DNA from: Chara braunii
Lineage: Eukaryota > Streptophyta > Charophyceae > Charales > Characeae
NCBI GenBank assembly: GCA_003427395.1
Contig: BFEA01000218.1
Location: 873,372 to 937,371 of the forward strand
Length of the DNA stretch: 64,000 bases
Direction of reading: 5' to 3'
Shown: in pieces, positions 34,800-45,536 of the stretch
How the letters are laid out: every line of letters begins with the position of its first letter
Position numbering within the stretch: the stretch's first letter is position 1
Notes under the pieces: generated by a model
What the model saw: only the letters and a program-made list of their open reading frames with translations
What the model was told of the DNA's origin: nothing
Database searches by the model: none
Program-made: the position numbers and the translations under genes

Positions 34800-36059
34800 T
34801 GTCGAGCACGTCGGTCCGGCATCGAGCGTGGCAGTGCGGGACCCTCTCGGCCTCGTCAGGCAGGAGTTGGACCAACCTCGTCACGAACGCACAAAAGGAG
34901 CTTCCTTAGGCCGCTCCGGCCGAGTGCGCCAGCCATACCTCTCGCGAACCCCTACGACAGGATAGGGCCTACGCGAGGCATAACTTACCTCCACCTTACG
35001 GGAGTTGTCACCTCCCTTCGGTGGGCGTATCCCCGCCAAGCTACCAGTCCACAATACGAAAGCTACTCGGTTGCAATCACAGAGGTGAACCAGCCGAGGG
35101 CGTTTCTCGTTCGCTATAGCATAGGGGGTACGCGCGGTAATACGCCTATCGGACCCGCACGCGAACCGACATCTTGGGGGGCTGAAGTCCCAACCGCGGC
35201 TCGGCGCCGGTCGACTAGGACGCATCCCACGCACCACGCGCACACCACTCTACGAACACCAAAATAAAACACACACACACATACGCACGAAACGACACCA
35301 CACGAACAATGCGACACAAACAACGCGACAACGCTCCTAGCCCCTCAGTAGCCATCCCATAACTTTTCGATACGGAAATCAAATAGGCGTCGCGCGCGAG
35401 ACTTCATATAAAAATCGCGCGGAGGCAGGGCTAACTCATGTCGACTCGCAATGCAAACGTACGCAAGCGGTCACAGTGATGGCGTACTGTGTAGTACCCA
35501 TACTCGCGCGGTCCTCGTTAATTTCGAGGGTCGCATTCGACACCCAAGTGTCAGTTGACACACGCCTTGAGGGTTAATCTCTCGACGCTGGACAATCGCC
35601 ATGCGCGGTTGAGGACCACACACCCTCTTCTGTACCCTTATGCAGAGTGGGTGGTACACAGGCCCATGCCTGTGGTGGTAGTCGTCTCTCGCGGCCCTAG
35701 GGGTGAGTCCTCCCCGGGGCCTGGGCAAAAGTCAAGGGGTTTGACTTTGACGGCTGCCACGGACTACAACGTCCAACCATAAAAATCCCTAAGAAGCAAC
35801 AAAACTCGCACGAACCCAAGAAGAGGGGACAGGGCAAAGGTCTCCTGACCTTTAAAACAAAAACCCATGGCCTTGGGACACACTTCCCCTCTATGGGCGG
35901 TGTCGGCGGCCTACCATAATCCCAAGCGCTGCGCCTACGCGCAAGCCTGGCGGACCCATAACTTTTAGACGCCGGGGCGGCGAGGCGTCGCGCGCAGGGC
36001 TCTGATATAAAACTGCGCGGCCAAAGGCCAACCTTATGCTAACCACTGATGCCAATCAT

Positions 36060-36180
36060 ATGTGGTAACCGCGGTTTTGGCCTCGCGATATTGAATGGCT
36101 GAAGGAACTCATCGCGAGGGGTTACCCCTCACGATATTGAACGGCTGAAGGACACGCCGTTCTGCCCTCGCGACATTTCC
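36060..36180. repeat. Two-copy 'CGATATTGAAtGGCTGAAGG' repeat
   Basis: The 20-bp word occurs twice (36088 and 36138 regions), each with CTCGCGA/TCGCGAG-type palindromes around it. It is also present in the 5' LTR at about 56655-56720. Confidence 0.7.
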
Positions 36181-37149
36181 GCCCTTCAGGCGGAGTGTCC
36201 CGCCGACCAAAGTAAATAGACTCTATGCGAGAGGAGACCCCTCCCCTTCAAGGCCTAGGGCTTGGGATGTCTTAGATAAGGACCTTGAATCCCGGCCCAG
36301 GACCAACGTCCGACTAAGAAAGCCCCAAGACGCAATTAGGCAGAAGGGAGGGTCTTCCCTATCCCTCAGCCCCAACTTTCACGCGGTTATTAACACGGCC
36401 CTTTGGGCCCCTCGAATACCCATCGTACGTATACCCACGCATACATGCAAAAGGGGATAGAGTCATGACGATCACTTNTTACAGGCACAGCGAGACTCCT
36501 CACAACCATGTATGTGTATGTGGAATCGCAGGCAGTCCAAATCCAAAATCTGAGCCACAGGACATACCTGCAACCACACCAANAANCAAGCAACAAAACA
36601 CGCACTACANGGAGTCAACCCCAACCATTCTCTATGCTCATACCCCTTCGCTTTANCCATGCAAGCCCCAACTGNCAGTCCAACCAGCCTCAATTAAATA
36701 CTCAGTACCTTTGTTAAATGGCCATTCAATAAAAGTCCGGGTGAAACCCTTAACAAACAGTAAAAACCACCAGGGNTAAAGCCTTTTAGGTTGAGTATGG
36801 GGAATGGATTGAAATTGAGTCNAAGACCGACGAATCGGCAACCGACNTGTTATNAGTGANAACAGAAGACGATCCTCCANNGATCAAGCTGAATCTAGTN
36901 TTGATCTTGAATCGAACGATCAAGACGACNTGTAACANATGACAGNCCAATCCCCAAGCTGAGATCATGAGCGTATGGAGAATACAACTCCATAACATAT
37001 TCTCACTCAAATCCTCCTAGCTAGCTAAGCCTAAATCTACCTCGAGGCGGTGCCCAAAGCAAATGNAGACCCTGGCTGGATCTCTCCTATTCNGGGNGGA
37101 TTGCNAGAATCGCCACCTGTCAAAATANAATNTAACTCCTCTGAATCAA

Positions 37150-37690
37150 GAAAATTTCGGCAGCGCTTCCCGTAGNAANAGTGNCTTTCCAAAGTTTGTA
37201 TCANCCCAANTATGAAAACAAAAATAATCTCCAACTCTTGAAAGCTAAATTTTGTCTAACTNCCTGAATCAGTAGAAATTTGGACAGCACTCCCTTTAGA
37301 AAGGNAGACTTCCCAGATTTATANTAGGTCAGATATGAACCCANAAGGCAACTTGNGTTCGACTTAGACAAATTTTGANTAACTCCTTAGTTTTGCAGAA
37401 ATTTCGGCAACACTCCCTTTAGAAAAGTGNTATTCCAAAATTTATACAAGGCTAAGTTCAGAATNTGAAAATAANCCTGACTTCTCAAAGTCCAATTTTG
37501 TCTAACTCCNTGAATTANCAAAAATTTGGGCAGCACTCCCTTTAGAAAATGAGACTTTCCAAATTTTTACTAAGTCAGATATAAAGAATAGATAAGTTGA
37601 ACTTTGACAAGTCAAAAGTTGACTAACTCCTTGGATTCGTAGAAATTTCGGCAGCGCTTCCCGTAGAGAAAGTAGCTTGCCAAGATTTGT
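37150..37690. repeat. LTR minisatellite, five units of about 122 bp (3' LTR)
   Basis: 'aaatttcggcagcgcttcc' or 'gcagcactcccttta' words start near 37151, 37275, 37398, 37521 and 37643. Repeat-unit Ns are scattered through it. The same array lies at 57717-58257. Confidence 0.9.
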
Positions 37691-38035
37691 ACAAAGCCAA
37701 GTATAACAAAAGATCCCAGAAAATGCAAGAATTGATCTAAGTAAAAAAAAANTTAGCTAAAAAAATGCAGGAATTGACCTAACTCCTATCGCTCTAGCAC
37801 GTGGCGAGCCTCTAAACCAACTACATGTCAACCTGAATCCCAGACCAAGTAGCAATCTCCCTCAGCCACATGCAGGCCAAACCACAAAGGTAAGTACTCT
37901 CACCACTCCCAAACCAGTTTAAACAAACAATAGTTCATAATATCTCAGTGAGTTGACCCCTCATACCCAACTTACATAAGGCATAGGCCAGGGCACCTGA
38001 ACTTACAGAGTGCAACCAACTTAGCCAGGCCTAAA

Positions 38036-38923
38036 GTCAGAATACCTAAACTTATAGAGCGTTCTGACTCGGCCAAGTATACACAAACAGAGGGCACAAC
38101 TACTTCTCTCTTCTTTGGGCATCTGACTACACCACTCTAATCGCCCTGAACTGTTTAAATAACCAGCTTATATATATCTCTCTGAACTTAGTCTTCAAAG
38201 GGACATAAGGCTGAGCCGCTCAACTTAGAACACTGCTCAGCCTGCCTAAGTTTACTTTCAATTATATCTCTTTAGTTATACTCTCTTCAGTTATGATAAG
38301 CTATAGTCAGGCTACCTAAACTTATAGAGCGGCCTGACCAGCCTGTTCCTAATAACATAGTAATACAATATAACCAAGTTATATCCATTGGGTTCCAACA
38401 TGTGCGAGGCATTGGACCAGACTACCTAAACTTATACAGCGGTCCGATCCTCTGCCAGGTTCATTCCTTTCNGATCCANTCTGTGCGAGGCAGTGGGATA
38501 GGCTACCTGAACTTATAGNGCGGNCTGTCCNNTGCCAAAATTAATCCCTCAAAACAAAANAGGNGAAGGGATGAACCACGTAAACTTATAGAGCGGTTCA
38601 GACCTCCTTGTTCAAAACCAAAGAAACCGAGGGAACCCCAAATAAAACGAGGCAACCCAAGGTACCTAAACTTATAGAGCGCCTTGGGTCCCTGAAAGTC
38701 ACCCACAGTCAAACCCTTACAAGTCAGAGCAGTCAGGACACCTAAACTTATAGAGCGTCCTGACCCTTCATGCAATTCACAGCACCAGGTTTCCCCAAAG
38801 TTATGGGGACATCCCAGCCTCCAAAGCTTCAGGCTACCTAAACTTATAGAGTGGCCTGAGGCTCCATACAACCCAAAAATAAACAAAGCGCTGGGCTTCC
38901 CCAAACTTAATGGGACCTCCCAG
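38036..38923. repeat. Constant-loop hairpin array (3' LTR)
   Basis: Same hairpins as in the 5' LTR (see 58603-59490) at 20567 less. Some bases are N, for example around 38520-38532. Confidence 0.85.
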
Positions 38924-41671
38924 CCTTAATGACCCAGTCAATCTGCACACAATACTGCCTTCCTCCCAACCTCCCCCCAGATGCAACCCACTTCGTTCAG
39001 AATTTGCTTTCAGGCAATCATCAAAACTGAAACTGAGATTGCACACACACTCCTTGACTTCAGTCTGACTTAAGTCCTGACGGTCAAATCAAAATTGAAG
39101 TACAGGATCCAGACAATACACTCAGTCAAGCGTAGAGAGATGTACAGGTAGTGGTTATAATTGGGTTTATAAACGGAATCAAGGGTTTACCACTCAGTTC
39201 TCTGCCTCCAGGACTCCACCTGAGCCCCGGCAGAGCTCCCGCAATCGGTGGGGCAACCTCCCACAAAGGTCTTGGCGTGGATTACGGGCCACACGCCCGC
39301 CTGCCGCTTTCCTCTCAGGACCAAAGGACTAGACTTAGAGCAAGGAGGACAAGATAAGAAGGGGTGAGACTCTCAGACTCAGGAGGGGTACACTCAAACT
39401 CACGNGAGAGGGTCTTCAGGTCTTCAGCGCCTGAGGGCCCCGCAATGGTGNTCAAATGCGCAGTCGACGCTAGTCAGCCCGAGGCCAAACGGGCCTTCAC
39501 CACCCAACGTAGGCTCCCTGACAACCCCCCCACTCGCANCAACGATCCCTTACTTCCTTCACACGTTGCATCACGTCGCAGCCCGACGCCTCTTCGTAAT
39601 GAACAGCGCATTCGCCCATACTNAGNCCGATGGCCGTTGCCGTAGCAAATGCAACTAGAGCAGGCAGCGGGACACACAACGATGGCCAGCGATGGCAGCA
39701 GCCTGCTGCAGCCTCCGNACACAGTCAACAAGAATGAGCCTAATGGCAGCAAGCATTTGGCATATGGCAACTGCAACTGTAATGTGCCCAGAACCAACCC
39801 TCTGAAGTAACAGGCCTTAATGGCCAGCTTCGTCAGGCAGGTCCCCAATTCGTGGCAGTACGCTTCATCACCGCTCTACCAAGCGGCAGCGACATCCTTC
39901 CCCCGCAGGCCGAATACTTGTCTCACACTACAGGCCGACCCTCCCTTATAAGGAACACAGTATCCCGCACACAACCCAGTACGCACAACCTTCCGTATAC
40001 TGTAGCAAGTCGTCGTGGCACACAACAACACCTGCGATACCATCAGCAATAGCAGCAGCTACCCCACCCGTGTAGGGTCGGAGGCAGGAGCACAGCAAGC
40101 GTACAATAAGTACAATGCCAGTACCAAGCGGATGCAATGGTACCCTGTCCTGTGCATGGCAAGTGTATAACCAACGTAAGCATGCAAGGGTCGTAATGCA
40201 CAGCTGCTCGTAACAGAGGGCGCAGTTCAACAGGAATGCGACTTAACGGAGCCCGTAGTCTAGCAGGAACAATGATCAAAATGCAGTTTTAGTATCAGTA
40301 GCAATTTCAAAATCGGGCACAACTACCGTCGCAGCGTAGCGGAAATAACCNTATCCCCGGCCTCATCGTCATCTCAGACACACTCCCCATCCCCCCCCTT
40401 TCCTNTTGACTTTCCACATCTGTATCTGGCTGGGATACCAGCTTCCTAGATACAAGGGACTCAAGACAGCACCTCGGGACCGATCAGCGTCCTTGCGGGA
40501 GGCGAGCAACAGTTACACGATCCTCAAACGCCAAGAGCGCGGTCACCCCGACAGTCTTNCGGGGGTACGGGAACTGAGATGAACCCTCCGCTGTTATACG
40601 GCTTGGCGCATTGCCCCGGGAGAACGAGCAACAAATNGCACTCCGCACCGGCCACAACTGAGCCCTGAGCAACACCGAATAAGTCATCCACTAAAATTTG
40701 NAAANATACACCGCTANAACTCATCGTGCGCCCCGGGGGGCGGCGAAGGTACTTNGATCGNCGGNACGAGCATCACACCANNCATATCGGTAAGTCTGTA
40801 GCCCCGTGGCCATTTACANGCTTTGCTCATCGCCNCGCTGAATAAAACCCGAATNAATCCTGCTCTAGAACCTGGGTAGGTACATTGCCCCGTTCCGCTT
40901 GCCTTCCCGATACTTCTGCGCACACNTTTTTCTCACTANCTTNTAATCTANTNTCTTTCCTNCTAATCCGNCTTCGAATTCNTGATCGGCCTGCTNCAAA
41001 ACTTCTATCTCAGCCCCTCCCTCGCTNGATTCCGTCAAGGAGCGAGCAGGGTGCTTACTCTCCCTTCCGCCATGTCCGCCTGTTCCAATACCACCGCGCA
41101 GGGCCTTTCTCCTCCACTACCAAAACTAACACTCTATAGTTAAAACTGACTCTCCCGCTCAGTTCGCAGCACCCCGAAACTCTAGCTCAACCCTTCACTC
41201 TGCCCGATTCCGCCTAGGATCGAGCAATCTAGTGGTTTTCCTGCTCCCACCATAACCATCTCCTCCCGCCATGCACGGTCACACTTCCTTCGCATGCACC
41301 CGGCGCGTTTCCGCGCCTTGATTCGTTCCTGCCCCCGTCGCCTGTTTCCCCCAGTGTCTACCCTTCCGACCTCCACAGTCTCGCTCCGCGGTTGCCCCCC
41401 GTGCTGACTCTCACCCCGCTAGCGTCCGTCACCTCGCCAAGGCACGCAACTAACCTGACAGCGCTCCCGCCCGGCTCACCGACCAACTAACCGAACGGGT
41501 CGACACTGCCCTGCATTTGTAGTGTCGGACCATAGGCGGTCCCCCTCTCCCACCACGTCTGGACACCGCTGAATGTGCACGGTAGACGAGTCTCCTAGCC
41601 ACTTGCCTCTCCCTTCCGCCTGCACCTGGCATTCATTCGCGTCCGGGTTCGCCCCCGGATGCCTATATTGC

Positions 41672-41739
41672 ATGCGCGCAGTGGCTGCGCGGCCCTCCTC
41701 TAGTCAGTTCCAGTATTAGCGGATGCCCCGAAGGACTCC
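41672..41739 (-). ncRNA. U6-derived unit 1 (most degenerate), 3' LTR
   Basis: On the minus strand GTCCTTCGGGGCATCCGC, then ACTGGAACTGACTAGAG, keeps the U6 5' stem-loop but has lost ACAGAGA. Confidence 0.55.
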
Positions 41740-41872
41740 CCCGCAGCAGCACGTGACGGCCCTTCGATGCCTGAGCAACCTTGATACCACCCCGCCTTGG
41801 CAGCAGAGTGCGCGGACCTGGCCCGCCTTCCTGGCCGGGTTCAGGGAGGTGCGCCCTCCCTTTCCTTGTTCT

Positions 41873-41948
41873 ATGCGTGTCATCCTTGCGCAGGGGCCGC
41901 ACTAATCTTCTCTGTATCGTTCCAATTTTAACGGATGTCCCGAAGGAC
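41873..41948 (-). ncRNA. U6-derived unit 2, 3' LTR
   Basis: On the minus strand GTCCTTCGGGACATCCG, AATTGGAACGATACAGAGA, GATTAGTGCGGCCCC and GCGCAAGGATGACACGCAT. It is near-complete, with one change in the AGC/AUG region (AGCATGG to AGTGCGG). There is no terminator T-run downstream. Confidence 0.85.
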
Positions 41949-42052
41949 CTACCCATAGTGGCCCCCATAGTACCACCAACACCACCCAACCTCCTCGCCC
42001 TTTTGAATGCCCCCGGCCAGATTCACGACCGGGTTCTCCTCCGGTTTTTCCA

Positions 42053-42127
42053 TGTGCCATCCGTGCGGGGCGGTCATGCAGATCTTCTCCGTCTCGTGCC
42101 AAAAAAATCTGCGGATATCCTGAAAGG
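42053..42127 (-). ncRNA. U6-derived unit 3, 3' LTR
   Basis: GCCTTTCAGGATATCCGC, TTGGCACGAGACGGAGAAG and GATCTGCATGACCGCC retain the outline of U6 with many changes. It starts 180 bp after unit 2. Confidence 0.65.
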
Positions 42128-42232
42128 CTTCCGATCGTGGCCGCCCCTCCCTTGACTCCTCGAGACCATTGAGGCCGCAATGCCGCTCTACCTTAATGCC
42201 CGAACTTGGCCCGCATTTCAGAAGTTGTGCGC

Positions 42233-42303
42233 ACCAGCCTTGCACAGGGGCCATACGAATCTTCCCTACATCGCTCTAATTTTAACGGATAACCCGAAGA
42301 GCC
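42233..42303 (-). ncRNA. U6-derived unit 4, 3' LTR
   Basis: GGCTCTTCGGGTTATCCG, AAATTAGAGCGATG, GATTCGTATGGCCCC and GCAAGGCTGGTGC. It starts 180 bp after unit 3, so the units form a tandem array with regular period. Confidence 0.65.
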
Positions 42304-42999
42304 TTGCGCATGGCGAGCCCCCCTTTTTTATCCGCACCCGGCCTACCTTCTCGTCCGGATCCATCCCCGGACTCACACATGCCTGCTTGGCGCAGCACCC
42401 TCACCCTCCTTTCGCACTCCGAGTAAGGCCCAGCGCCGACTTTCTTTAATAGTGCCCCGCGTGGACCCAGCCCCCTTTTGAGGCCAGGTTCGGGCGGTTG
42501 ACATATGATCCGACTGCAACAAGTGGGCAAGTCGAACCTCCCCTCCCGTAGGGGCCTTGCGAATCCCCCTCCTCCCAGCGGTAGGCACCTCACAACGCCC
42601 CCAGCGCCTGATCGGGCCCCGACGGAACCAGCTGGGCTCGATCTCCAGCCTGTATTTCAACAGTTCATGGGCGTACCCGCCGCAGTTCTACGCACACATA
42701 CGGGCGAAGAAAAAATAAATAATAATATCAAAATTTCGAGGTAAGTACATTATGCATGACTAGATATATAAAACCCCGCAAGGCGCACGGTCAATCGGGC
42801 AGAGACCGCAGCCTTCAAAATTGTAAAAGACAAAGGGGGATGGTCCCACAGGCCCTTCAACCCCTCACGCCTTTCCACTGCGCTCCCCCGCTCCCTTACC
42901 GCCTGCTGTTGGCCTCGGTCCCTGCGTCCCTTACGTACCAGTCCGATGTCGTAACCAATAGGGCTAAGCCCAAGCCTGGTACCAGCAGGCGCGGCCTCC

Positions 43000-43005
43000 C
43001 ATATA
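43000..43005 (-). promoter_or_regulatory. Candidate TATA box of the 3' LTR
   Basis: Minus strand CACCTTATATGGGAGG, about 35 nt before the GGGCTTAGCCC/A-box-like segment, in the same place as TATAA in copy D. It is about 435 bp from the LTR 5' end in element sense. Confidence 0.35.
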
Positions 43006-43411
43006 AGGTGGTGCCGCGAGGCGCTCCGGGCCAAGATACCACCATGGCTGCTTCTTCAATCCCATTCGTTCCCACGGCCCCCTAAGTGTCCACGTCGGTC
43101 TACCACCCCACGCCGTGGCCGTCCCATGCGCCTATTTGCGCGCCAGCCCTACCCTCAGTCACGCACACCTATCAAGAGCAACCTTTCATTCCCTTACCAA
43201 GGCCGTAACACGGTCAAGGTCGGTCGGCTACCCCGGCCGCCCATTCAATTAGAAAAATCACACGCGCGCCTGAAATATTGCGCGCCCACCTACTCCCTAC
43301 CAGGACAAGGCAGACCTTGGCCCGCGCGCGGACGACCTTCACATTTTCCTGCACGGGCACTCAAAATCCAGGCTAACCGAGCCTTTCTGTCACTTGCAAA
43401 AACCAGGGCGG

Positions 43412-43440
43412 ATACCCTTGTAAGGGTATTCGCGCCGACA
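43412..43440 (-). repeat. LTR terminal hairpin
   Basis: GGATACCCTTGTAAGGGTATTC forms a near-perfect hairpin directly inside the LTR terminus. It is conserved at 11636-11655, 14334-14350 and 22202-22221, and the 64000 edge cuts into the last copy. Confidence 0.8.
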
Positions 43441-45536
43441 ACTTACCGGACCATATTAAGCGACGTCCCTGTCGCGTCGCCAAATCAAAAAGCTATAGAT
43501 TTCCATCACATTCCAAATGCCGACGAGATTAGAACCAATCCGATTAGCCGACAGACTTCAGGGTTGAGGCCTCCATCAGACCGTGCCAACACAACTATAT
43601 GCTGCCAGGGTTTCAACCTGGGTCTCCGTTGCCCCGACACCAAGACGCCGGTGTATTACGCATCAATACTACAACATAAGTTCCAAAGGCCCCCAAACCA
43701 TTCTCTTTCCCCTCGTCCTAGACAACCGCCGGCCTCTCGTTGGGTGTCCCAGTTAGCCTCTTCCTCATAAGCAGAGCCGTAACTAGGGACGCGGGCTTCG
43801 ACTGGGGCCTATGAAGGCATTCTATGCCTTCTTCAACAAATTCCTCACAGTCAAACAAAGTACACATGTATAAGTTTGTAGCCTCTCTCCGGCTTTTCTG
43901 CAGTCTAGTACAGAAATGCCAGGTCCCCATCTGGGCCCACCGTAGCCTGGATGATCGGGCCAGGTGTACGACCCACGGCGTTGTTACCTTAGCGGCAGTA
44001 TCCTCCCATTGGTTATACAATGGCAGGTATGTCCCTGATAATCAATCAATCAGGGCTTCCAAAAGACTCGACTCTTATCCCGCAAGGTAATTTCCCTGGG
44101 GCGGGCAACTCCCCTTAAACTCTTGCCTTGCGGGCCCGCAGCCAGGTTGTGTCGGCTAGCAGCCGTCCACTAGGGGTTGCGCCCAGGTGACACTAATCTT
44201 TACCGTTAGCTTGGTATTCCCTCGAATATGTCTCAGAATTAACACAAGTGGCCCAATGGGGTATCACAAACAATTCACGGCCACTGCAGGACTACGTAGG
44301 GGTCTGAAGGCATTTACCGGCCCTCCTATAATAGGCACGGCATCCTTCGCTCAATCACAAACAGTCTCCCCGCCGGATCCACAAGGCCGTGGCTCCTGAC
44401 TTGATCAGAGCCAGCAATCGCCCACCCTGAGGCATCTCTTGCCCTTTTCAAACATTTCAAGCAAACATGGTCCCCTCTCATCAGACTTTATCAGCACAGA
44501 CAATGCTTTCCACACCATTCAATTTTTACCCACCCTTACTTGGTAAAGGGTGTCTTTCACAAAAGATTTCCTAGCCATCTCCTTCTTGTATGGGATGACT
44601 CCTCACACGACCTCTTCCAAAACCATGAAGGGGTCTCCACGCAATATAATTCCCACCTTCCAGAACCATGAAGGGGGTCTTAATCATCAAACACCTCAAA
44701 CTGAGGGGCCACCTTCTGGGTCCCTATACGATTTAGGCAACGATGTTTAGTATGACTAAACATGCAAATTCCTAAATCCATCAATCTCGTAGGATTCTCA
44801 CAGTTTTCACAAACAGGCTGAACTTCCCCTCCTTATACTCTGCCCTCTCGTCCGCTTGCAGCAGACCGCACGAGTATACCGGAGGGTAGACAACTTTACA
44901 ATTTACACAATCATGCCCATGAGATGTATCCCGTACATTTCTCACACAAAGCCAAACATTTATCGAAATAAATCCACACATGTGAGAGTGATAGTGATCG
45001 TCACAAGACAAGTCCCATAGAATCTCAACTCATAGTATACTCAGGGAGTAGAATGCCTCAACCAACAATCGAATACAAGCACTTAACTCAATACCCCGCC
45101 TGTCTGAATATGACTCATAACCCCACTGTACACTCATCAAATACACTCGGGAACATAGCATCCGCCTAATCATCCACAGAATACATAGCCCCTGTCCTCC
45201 CCTGCTGGGAAAATTCACACCCCGAGTGCTATAAACTTCCAAATCCCATTCAGAGCAGCAATAGCTTCTGAATCACAAAACCAAATGTAACTAAATGGTC
45301 TCATATATCATACAGCTGAGTTCTACCCCTGGGTCGTAGCCCACGAAGAAGCTCAAGAAGGAACAAGCGAACAATAGTCACACGCATATGTACAATTGGA
45401 TAGAAACTCCTCCTCCCACTCCTACGCACACACACATCTAGGGCCCACTCAACTGACTCAAGGTATGTATACCCCTAACCCCGCCCCGTGTGTGTCAAGG
45501 ATCTCTTGTCCTATCAATATATAGACAGACCAATCT
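43441..45536 (-). other. 3' untranslated part of the giant element
   Basis: This region lies between the third reading frame and the 3' LTR. There are no long frames in element sense. 'aaccatgaagggg' occurs twice (44622, 44661). I see no good polypurine tract beside the LTR: the last bases before it, ATGGTCCGGTAAGT in element sense, are only partly purine. Confidence 0.6.

Larger units (their letters stand above)
34800..43440 (-). mobile_element. 3' LTR of the giant Ty3/gypsy element (8.64 kb)
   Basis: In + orientation it starts TGTCGAGCACGTCGG and ends GTATTCGCGCCGACA, so it has TG..CA ends. The whole span is repeated directly at 55389-64000 with a constant offset of 20567 for the middle part. 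The copy at 55389 abuts a primer-binding site, and the gag-pol interior lies between. Within it are a GC-rich 5' part (34800-36400), the minisatellite (37150-37690), hairpin array (38036-38923), a CGGCAGAGCTCCC segment (39225), GATTC hairpins (41213) and four U6-like units (41672-42303). Isolated Ns occur at 36479-41036. No protein-coding gene is supported inside it. An LTR this long is unusual, so an assembly-made duplication must be excluded, although the PBS junction argues for a true LTR. Confidence 0.8.
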
